Positions 1 through 7,092 of a stretch of 42,488 nt of DNA are shown one piece after another (the stretch's first letter is position 1; every line of letters starts with the position of its first letter). The DNA lies in NCBI GenBank assembly GCA_018052825.1, contig JAGPMN010000010.1, positions 1 through 42,488 on the forward strand, written 5' to 3'. The stretch comes from Methanothrix sp. (GTDB lineage Archaea > Halobacteriota > Methanosarcinia > Methanotrichales > Methanotrichaceae). The position numbers and the translations under genes were made by a program. The notes under the pieces were generated by a model. That model was not told where the DNA came from and ran no database searches. It saw nothing but the letters and a program-made list of their open reading frames with translations.

Positions 1-57
1 AGGCATCTTCTTATTCTCTCTTGCCGTTTTAAATGCCCATCCAACAAAAGAATTCAT
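1..57 (-). CDS. partial CDS, N-terminus only (runs off left edge)
   Basis: An ATG at 57-55 on the minus strand opens a frame of 19 codons that stays open to the window edge (it begins MNSFVGWAFK and contains TARENKK). A TATA-like element (AGTATATATAC on the minus strand, about 76-88) lies about 25 nt upstream, the spacing expected for a leaderless or short-leader archaeal transcript. No family can be assigned from 19 residues. It could be chance in an AT-rich stretch, but promoter plus open frame makes a true gene start reasonable. Confidence 0.35.
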   Translation of the reverse strand, partial: MNSFVGWAFKTARENKKMP

Positions 58-269
58 AATAATTAATAGTAATACTAGTATATATACTTTTCGATACTTC
101 CAGGGCAGAGGTTTATAGGAATCCTCGCAAATATATTTCAAAAAATGAATTGTGATACATATTCGAAATACGTTTCTGTTTTTCAGTTTATCAAATACTT
201 ACAAAATGTCCGTCTATCTTTATGAATTAGAAACAGTCATTTATGTTATATTAATACATAGGGAGCGCG

Positions 270-318
270 GAGGGTCACGAATTCCCCGACCTTCAGGTCG
301 GAGACGAAGTGAACCCTC
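270..318. repeat. strong two-tier hairpin, possible IS200/IS605-type end
   Basis: Inner stem CCGACCT (286-292) pairs perfectly with AGGTCGG (295-301) across a 2-nt loop. An outer stem GAGGGTCAC (270-278) pairs with GTGAACCCTC (309-318) with one bulged A. Long imperfect subterminal hairpins of this kind occur at the ends of IS200/IS605 elements, but no TnpA or TnpB gene is visible beside it. It could equally be the end of a structured RNA. Confidence 0.5.
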
Positions 319-337
319 GCCCAGTATTTTGTTTTCT

Positions 338-534
338 CGTATGTGTTTAGGTTCCTAAATTCAGCATCTTCAGGCCCATTTCGTACCATCCCATGTCGCC
401 TTTTCTTTAGAGCCTTTTTGGTGAGCACAGTCTTCCGATATCGTTTGCTTATTAGATGCACATCAATTTATATTAATCCCGCCCGGACTGGATCAGCATC
501 TACCGACCTACTCTCAAGCACCTAAACACATACG
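338..534. repeat. 197-bp segment bounded by a perfect 15-bp inverted repeat
   Basis: CGTATGTGTTTAGGT at 338-352 recurs as its exact reverse complement at 520-534. The interior has no convincing gene. Size and ends resemble a MITE or a remnant of an insertion element. No clear target-site duplication is seen directly outside the repeats. Confidence 0.5.
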
Positions 535-672
535 TGGCTTCTATTGAGAGGCATACTGACATATTGTGAACCTGCCATTATATTAGCATATCTGGTACCT
601 GAAATCTGAACTGAAGCGGTGATCTCAATCATCTATATGATCAGAGAGATAAGTACTGCTCTGGCGATTTAG

Positions 673-783
673 ATGATCGATTATATCCTGGTCTCAATGG
701 CTGTTGTGGGTGGCCTCCTCCTCTGGTGGTCATTTCTGGCTATATCTGGACTGAAGAGACCTGACTGCGATGCCGCAGATTAA
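673..783 (+). CDS. small single-span membrane protein (36 aa), hypothetical
   Basis: An ATG at 673 opens a 36-codon frame ending in TAA at 781-783. The product starts MIDYILVSMAVVGG, continues with a hydrophobic stretch containing LLLWWSFLAISG, and ends in a short polar tail with KRPDCD. This is the profile of a single membrane helix with a cytoplasmic tail. A TATA-like CTATATGATC lies at about 633-642, roughly 30 nt upstream of the start region. No family is recognised. Gene-like features are the hydrophobic run of about 22 residues, sensible codons and the promoter. Against it are the small size and the lack of a clear Shine-Dalgarno site. Function unknown. Confidence 0.4.
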   Translation: MIDYILVSMAVVGGLLLWWSFLAISGLKRPDCDAAD

Positions 784-844
784 AAGCTGTTCAACTATCC
801 TTTTTTCTCGTTCGTATCCCAATGCCTCGACCCCTTCCCCACCA

Positions 845-1123
845 CTACCTGTATTGCCCCCTCTTTTCCAGAGCACAGCGGGGAAGCATCGTGGCATCGA
901 TGGCTTTTATGTATGGCATCTGCACGGCAGAGACATAGACCTTGCGGTTGCCCACAGCTATTATGTGATCCGTGGGCTTGGGCGGGCTGACCTTGATGGA
1001 GAACATGAGCGGCCCCTCGCAGGTGGTGGCCACCCGCAGGTCTGTGGAGCGGCAACAGATGTACTCCTCCATCTCCGGACTGACCTCTAGCGCGACCTTC
1101 TTTTCAGGCGACTTTTCGGACAT
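845..1123 (-). CDS. hypothetical protein, 92 aa
   Basis: The minus-strand frame from ATG at 1123 encodes 92 residues with a charged N-terminus (MSEKSPEKK), then a compact segment rich in beta-forming residues containing EYICCRSTDLRV, SIKVSPPKP and VGNRKVYVSA, and a C-terminus with Cys at MLPRCALEKR. There is no signal peptide or membrane segment. An in-frame TGA lies upstream and there is no good Shine-Dalgarno site before ATG 1123, so a leaderless start is likely. The composition and absence of low complexity look like a folded cytoplasmic protein. No family is recognised with certainty; I infer a lineage-specific methanogen protein. The antisense frame is a shadow. Confidence 0.55.
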   Translation of the reverse strand: MSEKSPEKKVALEVSPEMEEYICCRSTDLRVATTCEGPLMFSIKVSPPKPTDHIIAVGNRKVYVSAVQMPYIKAIDATMLPRCALEKRGQYR

Positions 1124-1411
1124 CAGCTGGTGGATGGCCGGGCGAATAGAAATAGGTTGGGTTCATCCAGACATGAGGCGGCTCCGCCTGCGGCACGACC
1201 AGTGCGTATGATCATAATGCTCCCATCGGCATGGTAGCATACTATACATCGCCAGGATTATTACTACTATTTTACATCAAGATCGAGACACTGCCGGGTG
1301 TTTTCATGGGAGTGGACAAGAGGACGCACAGAGACGAGCTTGCAGCCGCAACTGCAGAGCAACAGCAAGCTATAACTATCTTAATTTTTATAATCTTTTC
1401 TTGAAGTAAAG
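1124..1411. other. intergenic, divergent promoter region
   Basis: No gene is seen. The right end carries an AT-rich box (TTTTTATAATC, about 1386-1396) about 20-25 nt before the ATG at 1412, consistent with the promoter of the TctA-family gene. The left part must hold the promoter of the 92-aa gene, but no convincing TATA box is visible there. Confidence 0.5.
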
Positions 1412-2674
1412 ATGCCCGACCCGACCCTCCTCGCCTGCATTGCCTTAGGCACACTCCTGGGTGTCATCAGCGGCCTCACCCCCGGCCTTCACCTCAACAA
1501 CTTCGCAGCAATGCTCCTCGCCCTCTCGCCGCAGCTTCTGGCCTGGGGGCTGTCCCCCTTCCAGGTGGCGAGCATAATTCTCTCAGCCAGCATCTCCCAG
1601 ACGTTCTTTGATGCCATTCCCGCCGTCTTCCTGGGAGCGCCCGACACGGAGACGGCCCTATCCGTCCTGCCCGGCCAGAGGCTGATGCAGGAGGGGCGGG
1701 GAGTTGAGGCGGTGCGGCTCTCTGCCCTGGGCAGCGCCGGATCGATCCTCTTTGCCCTGCTCATGATCTGGCCCCTCTCCTGGGCAGTCTCCAGCTGCTA
1801 CGACCGCCTGACCAAATACGTTGGAGCGCTGCTCCTGGGCATTGCTCTGCTCATGATCCGCTCAGAGATGGGGCCGAAGATAGAGGGGCAGGGCAGGCTC
1901 GTGCATTATAAATACAAGGCTATAGCCGTCCTGCTCTTTTTGACATCGGGGCTTCTCGGCCTCTTCGCCTTCCAGCATGAGGATCTGCTCAGCTCCCCGT
2001 TGGGATTGGATGCGCAGGTGCTGCTGCCGCTGCTCTCCGGCATATTCGGGGCCTCGTCTCTGATGATCAGCCTCTCCGGGGAGGGGCAGGTGCCGGAGCA
2101 GAGGGAGAGCGATATCAAGCTGCCCGCAGGGGCGCTGGGAAAAGCTATCGTCTCCGGCAGCCTGGGCGGCTCGGTGGTGGCCTGGATTCCCGGCGTCTCA
2201 GCCTCCGTGGCCGCGCTCACCGTGCGGCTGGGCTCTTCAGCCGCGCCTGAGGAGTTTCTCATAAGCTTGGGCGGGGCCAACACCGCCAATGCCCTGTTCT
2301 CCCTGGTGGCGCTCTACGTCATAGACAGGCCGAGGAGCGGGGCAGCGGCGGCCATTGCCGAGCTGATGGACCTGGACCTCTCAAGCCTGGCCGGCATGAT
2401 AATCATAGTTGTAATAGTAGCTGCAATCTCCTTCCTGGCCGCCATCTGGGCGGCGCGCCTGGCCGGGCGGGCAGTCTCCCGTGTCAATTACAGGCTGCTC
2501 TGCCTGCTGGTGCTCCTCTTCCTGACGGCCATGGCCTATGCATTTACAGGCATCTTCGGCCTGTTCATATTCTTCATCTCCACGGTGGTGGGCCTCATCG
2601 CCCCTGTGGCCGGGATCATGAGGACGCACGCCATGGGGGTGCTAATGCTGCCGCTGATCGTGCGCTATCTGTGA
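1412..2674 (+). CDS. TctA-family (COG1784) multi-pass membrane protein
   Basis: A 420-residue, very hydrophobic protein with roughly ten predicted membrane spans. The N-terminus has the Gly/Pro-rich signature of this family (LGVISGLTPGLHLNNFAAML, residues about 13-32), and a second related half begins near SGSLGGSVVAWIPGVSASVA (about 248-267). The duplicated G-x-x-x-G-x-x-P-G pattern is typical of TctA, the large membrane subunit of tripartite tricarboxylate transporters. Archaeal COG1784 proteins occur alone, without the periplasmic TctC and small TctB partners, and none is seen here. The substrate is therefore unknown; a carboxylate permease role is only inferred. A TATA-like box lies directly upstream and the gene appears to be its own unit. 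Confidence 0.8.
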   Translation: MPDPTLLACIALGTLLGVISGLTPGLHLNNFAAMLLALSPQLLAWGLSPFQVASIILSASISQTFFDAIPAVFLGAPDTETALSVLPGQRLMQEGRGVEAVRLSALGSAGSILFALLMIWPLSWAVSSCYDRLTKYVGALLLGIALLMIRSEMGPKIEGQGRLVHYKYKAIAVLLFLTSGLLGLFAFQHEDLLSSPLGLDAQVLLPLLSGIFGASSLMISLSGEGQVPEQRESDIKLPAGALGKAIVSGSLGGSVVAWIPGVSASVAALTVRLGSSAAPEEFLISLGGANTANALFSLVALYVIDRPRSGAAAAIAELMDLDLSSLAGMIIIVVIVAAISFLAAIWAARLAGRAVSRVNYRLLCLLVLLFLTAMAYAFTGIFGLFIFFISTVVGLIAPVAGIMRTHAMGVLMLPLIVRYL

Positions 2675-2915
2675 GAATCGCCACAGACACAGATTTTTGG
2701 CTCCTAGATTGGACGGCAGTGTACCTTAATTAAGTTTATATGCCTTCATCTAATAAGGCAGTCTCCCCATTTCATGTTGTTCACTCAGAAACTGCTACCA
2801 ACAGACCATAAAGAACAGTCCCTTTATCCTTTACGAAGACTTTGCCGCAGATTTTGCATTTTTAAGCGCAGCATGCCTTTGGCAGTTCGACCGTACTATA
2901 TTTCCACCATTCAGG
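2675..2915. other. AT-rich gene-poor gap with a zinc-ribbon fragment
   Basis: No intact gene is seen. On the minus strand, 2861-2781 reads as 26 residues with a CxxCGKVF zinc-ribbon start (KCKICGKVFV), but it is preceded immediately by TAA and has no start codon. It may be a relic related to the decayed gene to its right. Confidence 0.3.
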
Positions 2916-3352
2916 CTAATCGCAGGCATCCCCAGTATACCCGCACATTTCAACCCGAGGAGAGTTGACTACAGGCAGGAGCATATCCTCTCCGCACTTG
3001 TGCTCTTTTGCACACTCATCCCAAACCCAACCAGTACCCTCGTAGATGCAGATGGAGCAGACGGCCGTGGCCGGTTTTGCCGCATTGGCACCGTATATCA
3101 GGCGGATCGTTTCTTGCCAGAATCCCTACGGCTTTATTCTGTGCAAAGCCCTCTCTTGCCGAGACAAATTTAAGCGAAAGCTCAGTTGAGGTTCCAAAGT
3201 CATATATGTGCTCGAACTTCATCCCAGGAGAAATTACCTTTCCAAGTGCGACTTTCATGCTCCTATCGCCTGGCTCTATTTTCTCTGAAATGAATGTGCG
3301 GCCTCATTGGTCATCGGTTAAGAGATATTCATTAAATTTTGCATTTAAATAA
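2916..3352 (-). pseudogene. decayed pRiA4b ORF-3-like (IS1096 passenger TnpR-type) gene
   Basis: The minus-strand frame from ATG 3258 reads KFEHIYDFGTSTELSLKF and later ILARNDPPDIRC, both hallmarks of the plasmid pRiA4b ORF-3-like family. After CQCGK the frame is lost. Removing one A from the AAAA run (plus-strand TTTT at 3075-3078) restores the expected zinc-ribbon continuation CGKPATAVCSIC and a C-terminal part with MLLPVVNSPR and CGYTG, ending at TAG 2918-2916. Upstream of ATG 3258 the frame continues as GRTFISEKIEPGDRSM behind an in-frame TGA, with more plausible protein before that. So there is one frameshift and one nonsense codon, and probably a lost N-terminus. A sequencing error could explain one lesion, less easily both. 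The family's function is unknown. Confidence 0.65.
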
Positions 3353-3453
3353 TTACAAATAGCTGGACTGCTAAATTGCTGGATTTGCCGAGACCGATGG
3401 CAGTGAAGATATGAAGAGAAATCAGCCTTTTTCATCGAGCCAGCAGTTTTGTC

Positions 3454-3741
3454 ATGCGCAAAGCGATTCTGCCCTTAACCGATGACATATGGAGGATCTC
3501 CGATACTGTTAGCATTCCTGCCAAATCAAAGCTCAGAGACGGCGTAAGGAGGGAAATGGATAGCTTATTGAAGGGAGCACTTAAGGGATATCTCCTCTAT
3601 GATGAGAGAAACGGCGTCTACAGGGCAACTGATAAATTTAAGCCTCATCCGAAGACAATGGAAAGAATCGCTTTGGCTCTAAAAGATTGGGCAGGAATTG
3701 GGCCACAAAAGACGCTTGCCTCCTGGATAATAGAAAAATAG
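3454..3741 (+). CDS. hypothetical protein, 95 aa
   Basis: The frame opens at ATG 3454 and encodes 95 residues without signal peptide or membrane span. The C-terminal half (about 63-95, with KTMERIALALKDW then TLASWIIEK) looks helical and amphipathic; the middle has LKGYLLYDERNGVYRA, a probable beta hairpin. No family is recognised. No Shine-Dalgarno site is visible before the ATG, and the in-frame upstream codons are open to a TGA about 45 nt away, so it could be the C-terminal remnant of a longer gene in this decayed stretch. It is convergent with the PAN gene, which ends 15 bp away. Codon use resembles the genuine neighbours (AGG/AGA arginine). Confidence 0.45.
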   Translation: MRKAILPLTDDIWRISDTVSIPAKSKLRDGVRREMDSLLKGALKGYLLYDERNGVYRATDKFKPHPKTMERIALALKDWAGIGPQKTLASWIIEK

Positions 3742-3756
3742 GCTTCGGGGCTAGGA

Positions 3757-4992
3757 TCAGATGTACTGCTGCACCAGTCCCTCAGGCTCGCTGAACTGGC
3801 CCCTCTCCTTGTGCAGTATCTTGGTGGCTGCGCTCTCAAAGTCGCTCTGGTAGACTGTGGTCCTCGCCTCGCGGATGGCATACATGCCAGCCTCTGTGGA
3901 GAGAGCCTTGAGGTCCGCGCCGCTGGAGCCCTCAGCTAGCCCTGCGATCATCCTCAGGTTGACATCCTCGTCCAGCCTCATGCCTGAGGTGTGGATCTTG
4001 AGTATGGCCTCCCTCGCCTCGCGGCTTGGCATGGGAATCTCAATGACCCTGTCGAAGCGCCCGGGCCGGAGCAGCGCCGGGTCGAGCATATCCAGGCGGT
4101 TGGTGGCGGCGATGAGCTTGACCTCGCCTCGCGCATCAAATCCGTCCATCTCGGCCAGAATCTGCATGAGCGTCCTCTGCACCTCTCTGTCCCCGCTCGT
4201 AGCCCCGTCCATGCGCCGCGCCCCTATGGCATCCAGCTCATCGATGAATATGATAGCAGGAGATTTGCTCTTCGCCAGCTCGAACAGCTCCCTCACGAGC
4301 CTGGCCCCCTCTCCGATATACTTCTGCACGAACTCAGATCCGACGACGCGCAAAAACGTGGCATCGGTGCTCTGTGCCACAGCCTTGGCCAGGATGGTCT
4401 TGCCCGTCCCCGGAGGCCCGTGCAGGAGAACTCCTTTGGGCGGCTCGATCCCAACGGCTGTGAACAGGTCGGGCCGCTTGAGCGGCAGCTCCACAATCTC
4501 CCTGATCTCGGATATCTGGCTGTCCAGACCTCCGATCTGGGAGAACTGCACATCGGGAGCCTCCTCAATCTCCATGCCGAAGACAGCCGGATCGCGGGGC
4601 GAGGGCAGAATGCACATCACTGCGAATGACTGCTGATTGAGGCCCACCTGAACTCCCGGCTTGATCTCCCCCTCTATGAACTGAGATAGATTTACCACAA
4701 ACCTTGGACCCGTGCTGCTTTTTACTATCACCCTGTTCTCGTCCAGAACATCCACTATAGTTCCCACTATCATGGGGCCGACGCGCAGGCGCTCCAGCTC
4801 GCTTCTCAGCTTGCGGGCCTCCCTCTCGAACTTGAGCTTCTGGTTCTCTATCAGCCTCTTTTCGCCTTCCACGCGGTCCTTCTGCTCTCGAAGCGCCAGA
4901 TTGCGTTCTTCAAGCTGCCGCATGCGATCCAGGATATAGCGCGAGAAATCAGCACCAGCCTGGGACTCCTTAATTCCATCTCCGCTGTCCAT
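3757..4992 (-). CDS. pan: proteasome-activating nucleotidase (PAN), AAA+ ATPase
   Basis: PAN is the hexameric ATPase that unfolds substrates and feeds them to the archaeal 20S proteasome. From ATG 4992 (411 aa) it shows an N-terminal coiled coil (about 20-70), an OB domain (about 75-130) and an AAA+ module: Walker A GPPGTGKT (192-199), pore loop KYIGEG (about 224-229), Walker B FIDELD (249-254) and second region of homology [20 protein letters not shown]. The frame is open 20 codons further upstream, but that would overrun the divergent MBF1 promoter. ATG 4992 sits about 33 nt after a TATA box and gives the usual PAN length. The C-terminus is QQYI: the penultimate Tyr of the HbYX docking motif is present, but the third-last residue is Gln rather than hydrophobic. 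The proteasome alpha subunit PsmA is also in this window. Confidence 0.95.
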   Translation of the reverse strand: MDSGDGIKESQAGADFSRYILDRMRQLEERNLALREQKDRVEGEKRLIENQKLKFEREARKLRSELERLRVGPMIVGTIVDVLDENRVIVKSSTGPRFVVNLSQFIEGEIKPGVQVGLNQQSFAVMCILPSPRDPAVFGMEIEEAPDVQFSQIGGLDSQISEIREIVELPLKRPDLFTAVGIEPPKGVLLHGPPGTGKTILAKAVAQSTDATFLRVVGSEFVQKYIGEGARLVRELFELAKSKSPAIIFIDELDAIGARRMDGATSGDREVQRTLMQILAEMDGFDARGEVKLIAATNRLDMLDPALLRPGRFDRVIEIPMPSREAREAILKIHTSGMRLDEDVNLRMIAGLAEGSSGADLKALSTEAGMYAIREARTTVYQSDFESAATKILHKERGQFSEPEGLVQQYI

Positions 4993-5037
4993 AATTACAA
5001 AGGTTATTAAACTCCGACCCCTATAAAGGTTTCCGAA
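4993..5037. promoter_or_regulatory. overlapping divergent promoters of pan and the MBF1 gene
   Basis: Only 45 bp separate the two ATGs. The minus strand has CCTTTATAGG (5023-5032), about 33 nt from the PAN start. The plus strand has GTTATTAAAC (about 5003-5012), about 28 nt from the MBF1 start. Each TATA box lies near the other transcript's start, so simultaneous initiation should interfere. Confidence 0.55.
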
Positions 5038-5535
5038 ATGACAGAGAAGCAATGCGAAATTTGCGGCGCTGAGATCTCCGGAGCACCTCAGAGGATAGTG
5101 ATCGACGGATCAGCGCTGGAGGTATGCAAGGGCTGTGCGCGCTTCGGAAAGCCGGAGGACAAATGGTCTCCAGTCCCCAAGAAGATGGTCCCTCCTGAGA
5201 GAGCCTTTGCTGTTAAGAGGCCCAAACCTCGCGACCACTTTAAGGACCTGGTGGAGCTGATTCCTGAGTTCGGGCGCAGGATAAGGGAGGCCCGTGAGCA
5301 GCAGGGCTTCTCTGTGGAGGAGCTGGCAGCCAGGATCAAGGAGAAGGCAGCACTGCTCAAGAAGATCGAGCGCGAGGAGATCTCCCCTGAAGACGAGATC
5401 CGGGCCAAGCTGGAGAGGGAGCTGAAGATCAAGCTCACAGATCAGGAGAGCGAGACGCGCGTCAAGTCCGGCATGTCAGGCCGCGGGCTGACCCTGGGAG
5501 ACATCGCCAGCATCAAACGGAAAACTGAAAAATGA
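5038..5535 (+). CDS. archaeal multiprotein-bridging factor 1 (MBF1), Zn ribbon plus HTH
   Basis: A 165-residue protein with an N-terminal zinc ribbon (CEICG at about 6-10, CKGC at about 30-33), a basic linker and a Cro/C1-type helix-turn-helix (about 75-135: [23 protein letters not shown], given here in pieces, then a second helix pair ending IKLTD). This order is diagnostic of archaeal MBF1, a ribosome-associated and transcription-linked factor. Transcription is probably leaderless from the TATA box 28 nt upstream. The stop overlaps the next start as ATGA, so it is translationally coupled to the threonylcarbamoyl-AMP synthase gene. The C-terminal Lys-rich tail (SIKRKTEK) is normal for the family. 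Confidence 0.9.
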   Translation: MTEKQCEICGAEISGAPQRIVIDGSALEVCKGCARFGKPEDKWSPVPKKMVPPERAFAVKRPKPRDHFKDLVELIPEFGRRIREAREQQGFSVEELAARIKEKAALLKKIEREEISPEDEIRAKLERELKIKLTDQESETRVKSGMSGRGLTLGDIASIKRKTEK

Positions 5536-6110
5536 TCGCAAGTGCCGCACGCTATATCATCGGCGGGGGAGTCATCGTCTACCCCACCGAAACCGTCTAC
5601 GGCCTGGGAGCCAATGCTCTGGATGAGCAGGCCGTTATGAGGGTCTTCCAGATAAAAAAGAGACCGCTCCTCCAGCCCATTTTTTTGGCCGTATCCAGCT
5701 TCGAAATGCTGGATAAAGTTGCAGAGATCGGAGAAGAGGATCTGGCCATCCTGGAGCAGCTCCTTCCAGGCCCGGTCTCTGTGCTGGTCAGAAAGAAGAG
5801 CATAGTCCCCGATATCCTCACAGCCGGCTCGCCCTTTCTGGGCATCAGATACCCTGACCACGAGGCGGCCCTGCGCATCATCGACCTGGCAGGGCCCATC
5901 ACATCCACCAGCGCCAACCGCACAGGCTCGCCGCCGCCCGTCAGCGCCGATACTGTCTCCCCAGAGATCCAGGACCGGGTGGACGCAGTTGTGGACGGCG
6001 GGAAATGCAGATATGCCCAGCCATCCACGCTTATTGACATGCAGAAGAGGCAGATCTTGAGGCCGGGCGCCGGACTGGACAGAGCCCTGAAGGCAATAGG
6101 AAAAGAGTGA
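5532..6110 (+). CDS. L-threonylcarbamoyladenylate synthase (Sua5/YrdC/YciO family)
   Basis: This enzyme makes threonylcarbamoyl-AMP from Thr, bicarbonate and ATP for the t6A37 modification of ANN-decoding tRNAs. The 192-residue product is a single YrdC domain: the N-terminal GGGVIVYPTETVYGLGANA (about 11-29) and KKRPLLQPIFLAV (about 42-54, matching the family KxR-x-x-x-x-P motif), then ITSTSANRTGSPPP (about 130-143). It lacks the extra C-terminal Sua5 domain, so it is the short YrdC type. It overlaps MBF1 by 4 bp and the next gene begins 5 bp after its stop, an operon. The Pcc1 subunit of KEOPS, which uses its product, is encoded at 40.9 kb. Confidence 0.93.
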   Translation: MIASAARYIIGGGVIVYPTETVYGLGANALDEQAVMRVFQIKKRPLLQPIFLAVSSFEMLDKVAEIGEEDLAILEQLLPGPVSVLVRKKSIVPDILTAGSPFLGIRYPDHEAALRIIDLAGPITSTSANRTGSPPPVSADTVSPEIQDRVDAVVDGGKCRYAQPSTLIDMQKRQILRPGAGLDRALKAIGKE

Positions 6111-6115
6111 GGGGC

Positions 6116-7042
6116 ATGAACGCCAGAATCAGAGACTTCTTTAGAACCCGCCAGGGCTGGATATTCGCAGTGGCCGACTACAGCCATCCCCGCGGCCTGC
6201 GCTCTCTGCTCCGCTATGTACCCGACCCGGATGGAGAGAGGCAGGCTGGGGGCAGGCGCTACCGCAAGCTGGACTTCGATGACGCCTTCGGTTTTTTAAG
6301 GCGGGAGAGGCCGGATTGGGCCCTGGACCTGCACACCGTTCCGGAGTCCGAGGTGGCCCGCATCTACCAGCCCTCTTTGGGCCTGAATGCCGTCGCCTCA
6401 CGGGACGAGAGGGTCGCAAGAATCGCCTCGATCCTTGAGAGGGGCGGTGTGCCCAGAGGGCAGATGGGCATCACAGGATCCATGCTCGTCGGCCTGAACG
6501 GCCCTACCTCGGACATCGACTTCGTTGTCTACGGCCCCGAGTGGTGGCACGCCAGGGATATACTGAGCTGGGCCAAAAGGGATGGCCGAATCGACGACCT
6601 CGATGAGGAGACCTGGAGGAAGATCTACCGAAAGCGAAAGCCCGAGATCGGCTTCGAGGAGTTCATCTTGCATGAGAAGAGAAAGGGGAATCGAGGCATG
6701 GTGGATGGCACCTACTTCGACCTGCTCTTCACCCGCGACTGGAGCCAGATAAGCAGCAGTCCTCAGCCTTCCGGAAGGCCCGCCGGAGAGGGCAGGATTG
6801 AGGCGCGCGTGGCCAATGCCGAATTCGCCTTCGACAGCCCGGCTATATACCGGCTGGACCATCCCCAGGTAAAGGAGATATTCTGCTACTCCCATACATA
6901 TGCCGGTCAGGCCCTGCCAGGTGAGACCATCGAGGCCAAGGGTGTCATGGAGGAGACGGCAGAGGGCCTGAGGCTGGTGGTGGGAACCACCCGCGAGGCG
7001 CGCGGAGAATGGATCAGATCGCTTTCCCTGCTGGAAAGCTGA
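6116..7042 (+). CDS. predicted nucleotidyltransferase (COG1665-type)
   Basis: A 308-residue archaeal protein with a minimal polymerase-beta-type nucleotidyltransferase core: GITGSMLVGL (about 118-127), then SDIDFVVYGPEWW (about 131-143), with the two Asp residues expected to bind metal, and a later acidic strand YFDLLFTRDW. The flanking regions (N-terminal YRKLDFDDAFGFL, C-terminal beta-rich segment ending SLSLLES) match the architecture of archaeal COG1665 proteins, whose substrate is unknown. ATG 6116 has GAGG 5 nt upstream. A GTG at 6107 overlapping the Sua5 stop is also possible but less well placed. Linked in an operon with t6A and MBF1 genes, so an RNA-related role is conceivable but unproven. 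Confidence 0.8.
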   Translation: MNARIRDFFRTRQGWIFAVADYSHPRGLRSLLRYVPDPDGERQAGGRRYRKLDFDDAFGFLRRERPDWALDLHTVPESEVARIYQPSLGLNAVASRDERVARIASILERGGVPRGQMGITGSMLVGLNGPTSDIDFVVYGPEWWHARDILSWAKRDGRIDDLDEETWRKIYRKRKPEIGFEEFILHEKRKGNRGMVDGTYFDLLFTRDWSQISSSPQPSGRPAGEGRIEARVANAEFAFDSPAIYRLDHPQVKEIFCYSHTYAGQALPGETIEAKGVMEETAEGLRLVVGTTREARGEWIRSLSLLES

Positions 7043-7092
7043 TCGAATGCAATGCATAGATAGAGGAGCAATGCCAAGGAGGTTCTTTTCAC

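Noticed and set aside
246..461. 71-codon minus-strand frame across the left hairpin
   Set aside because: Part of the product is just the translated hairpin; no family motif is recognisable. A TnpB C-terminal relic was considered but cannot be supported.
2774..2968. 64-codon plus-strand frame
   Set aside because: Overlaps the decayed minus-strand gene; low-quality composition and no promoter.
3857..4636. Open frames on the plus strand opposite PAN
   Set aside because: Serine/arginine-rich shadow translations of the AAA+ gene; no ribosome binding site or promoter.
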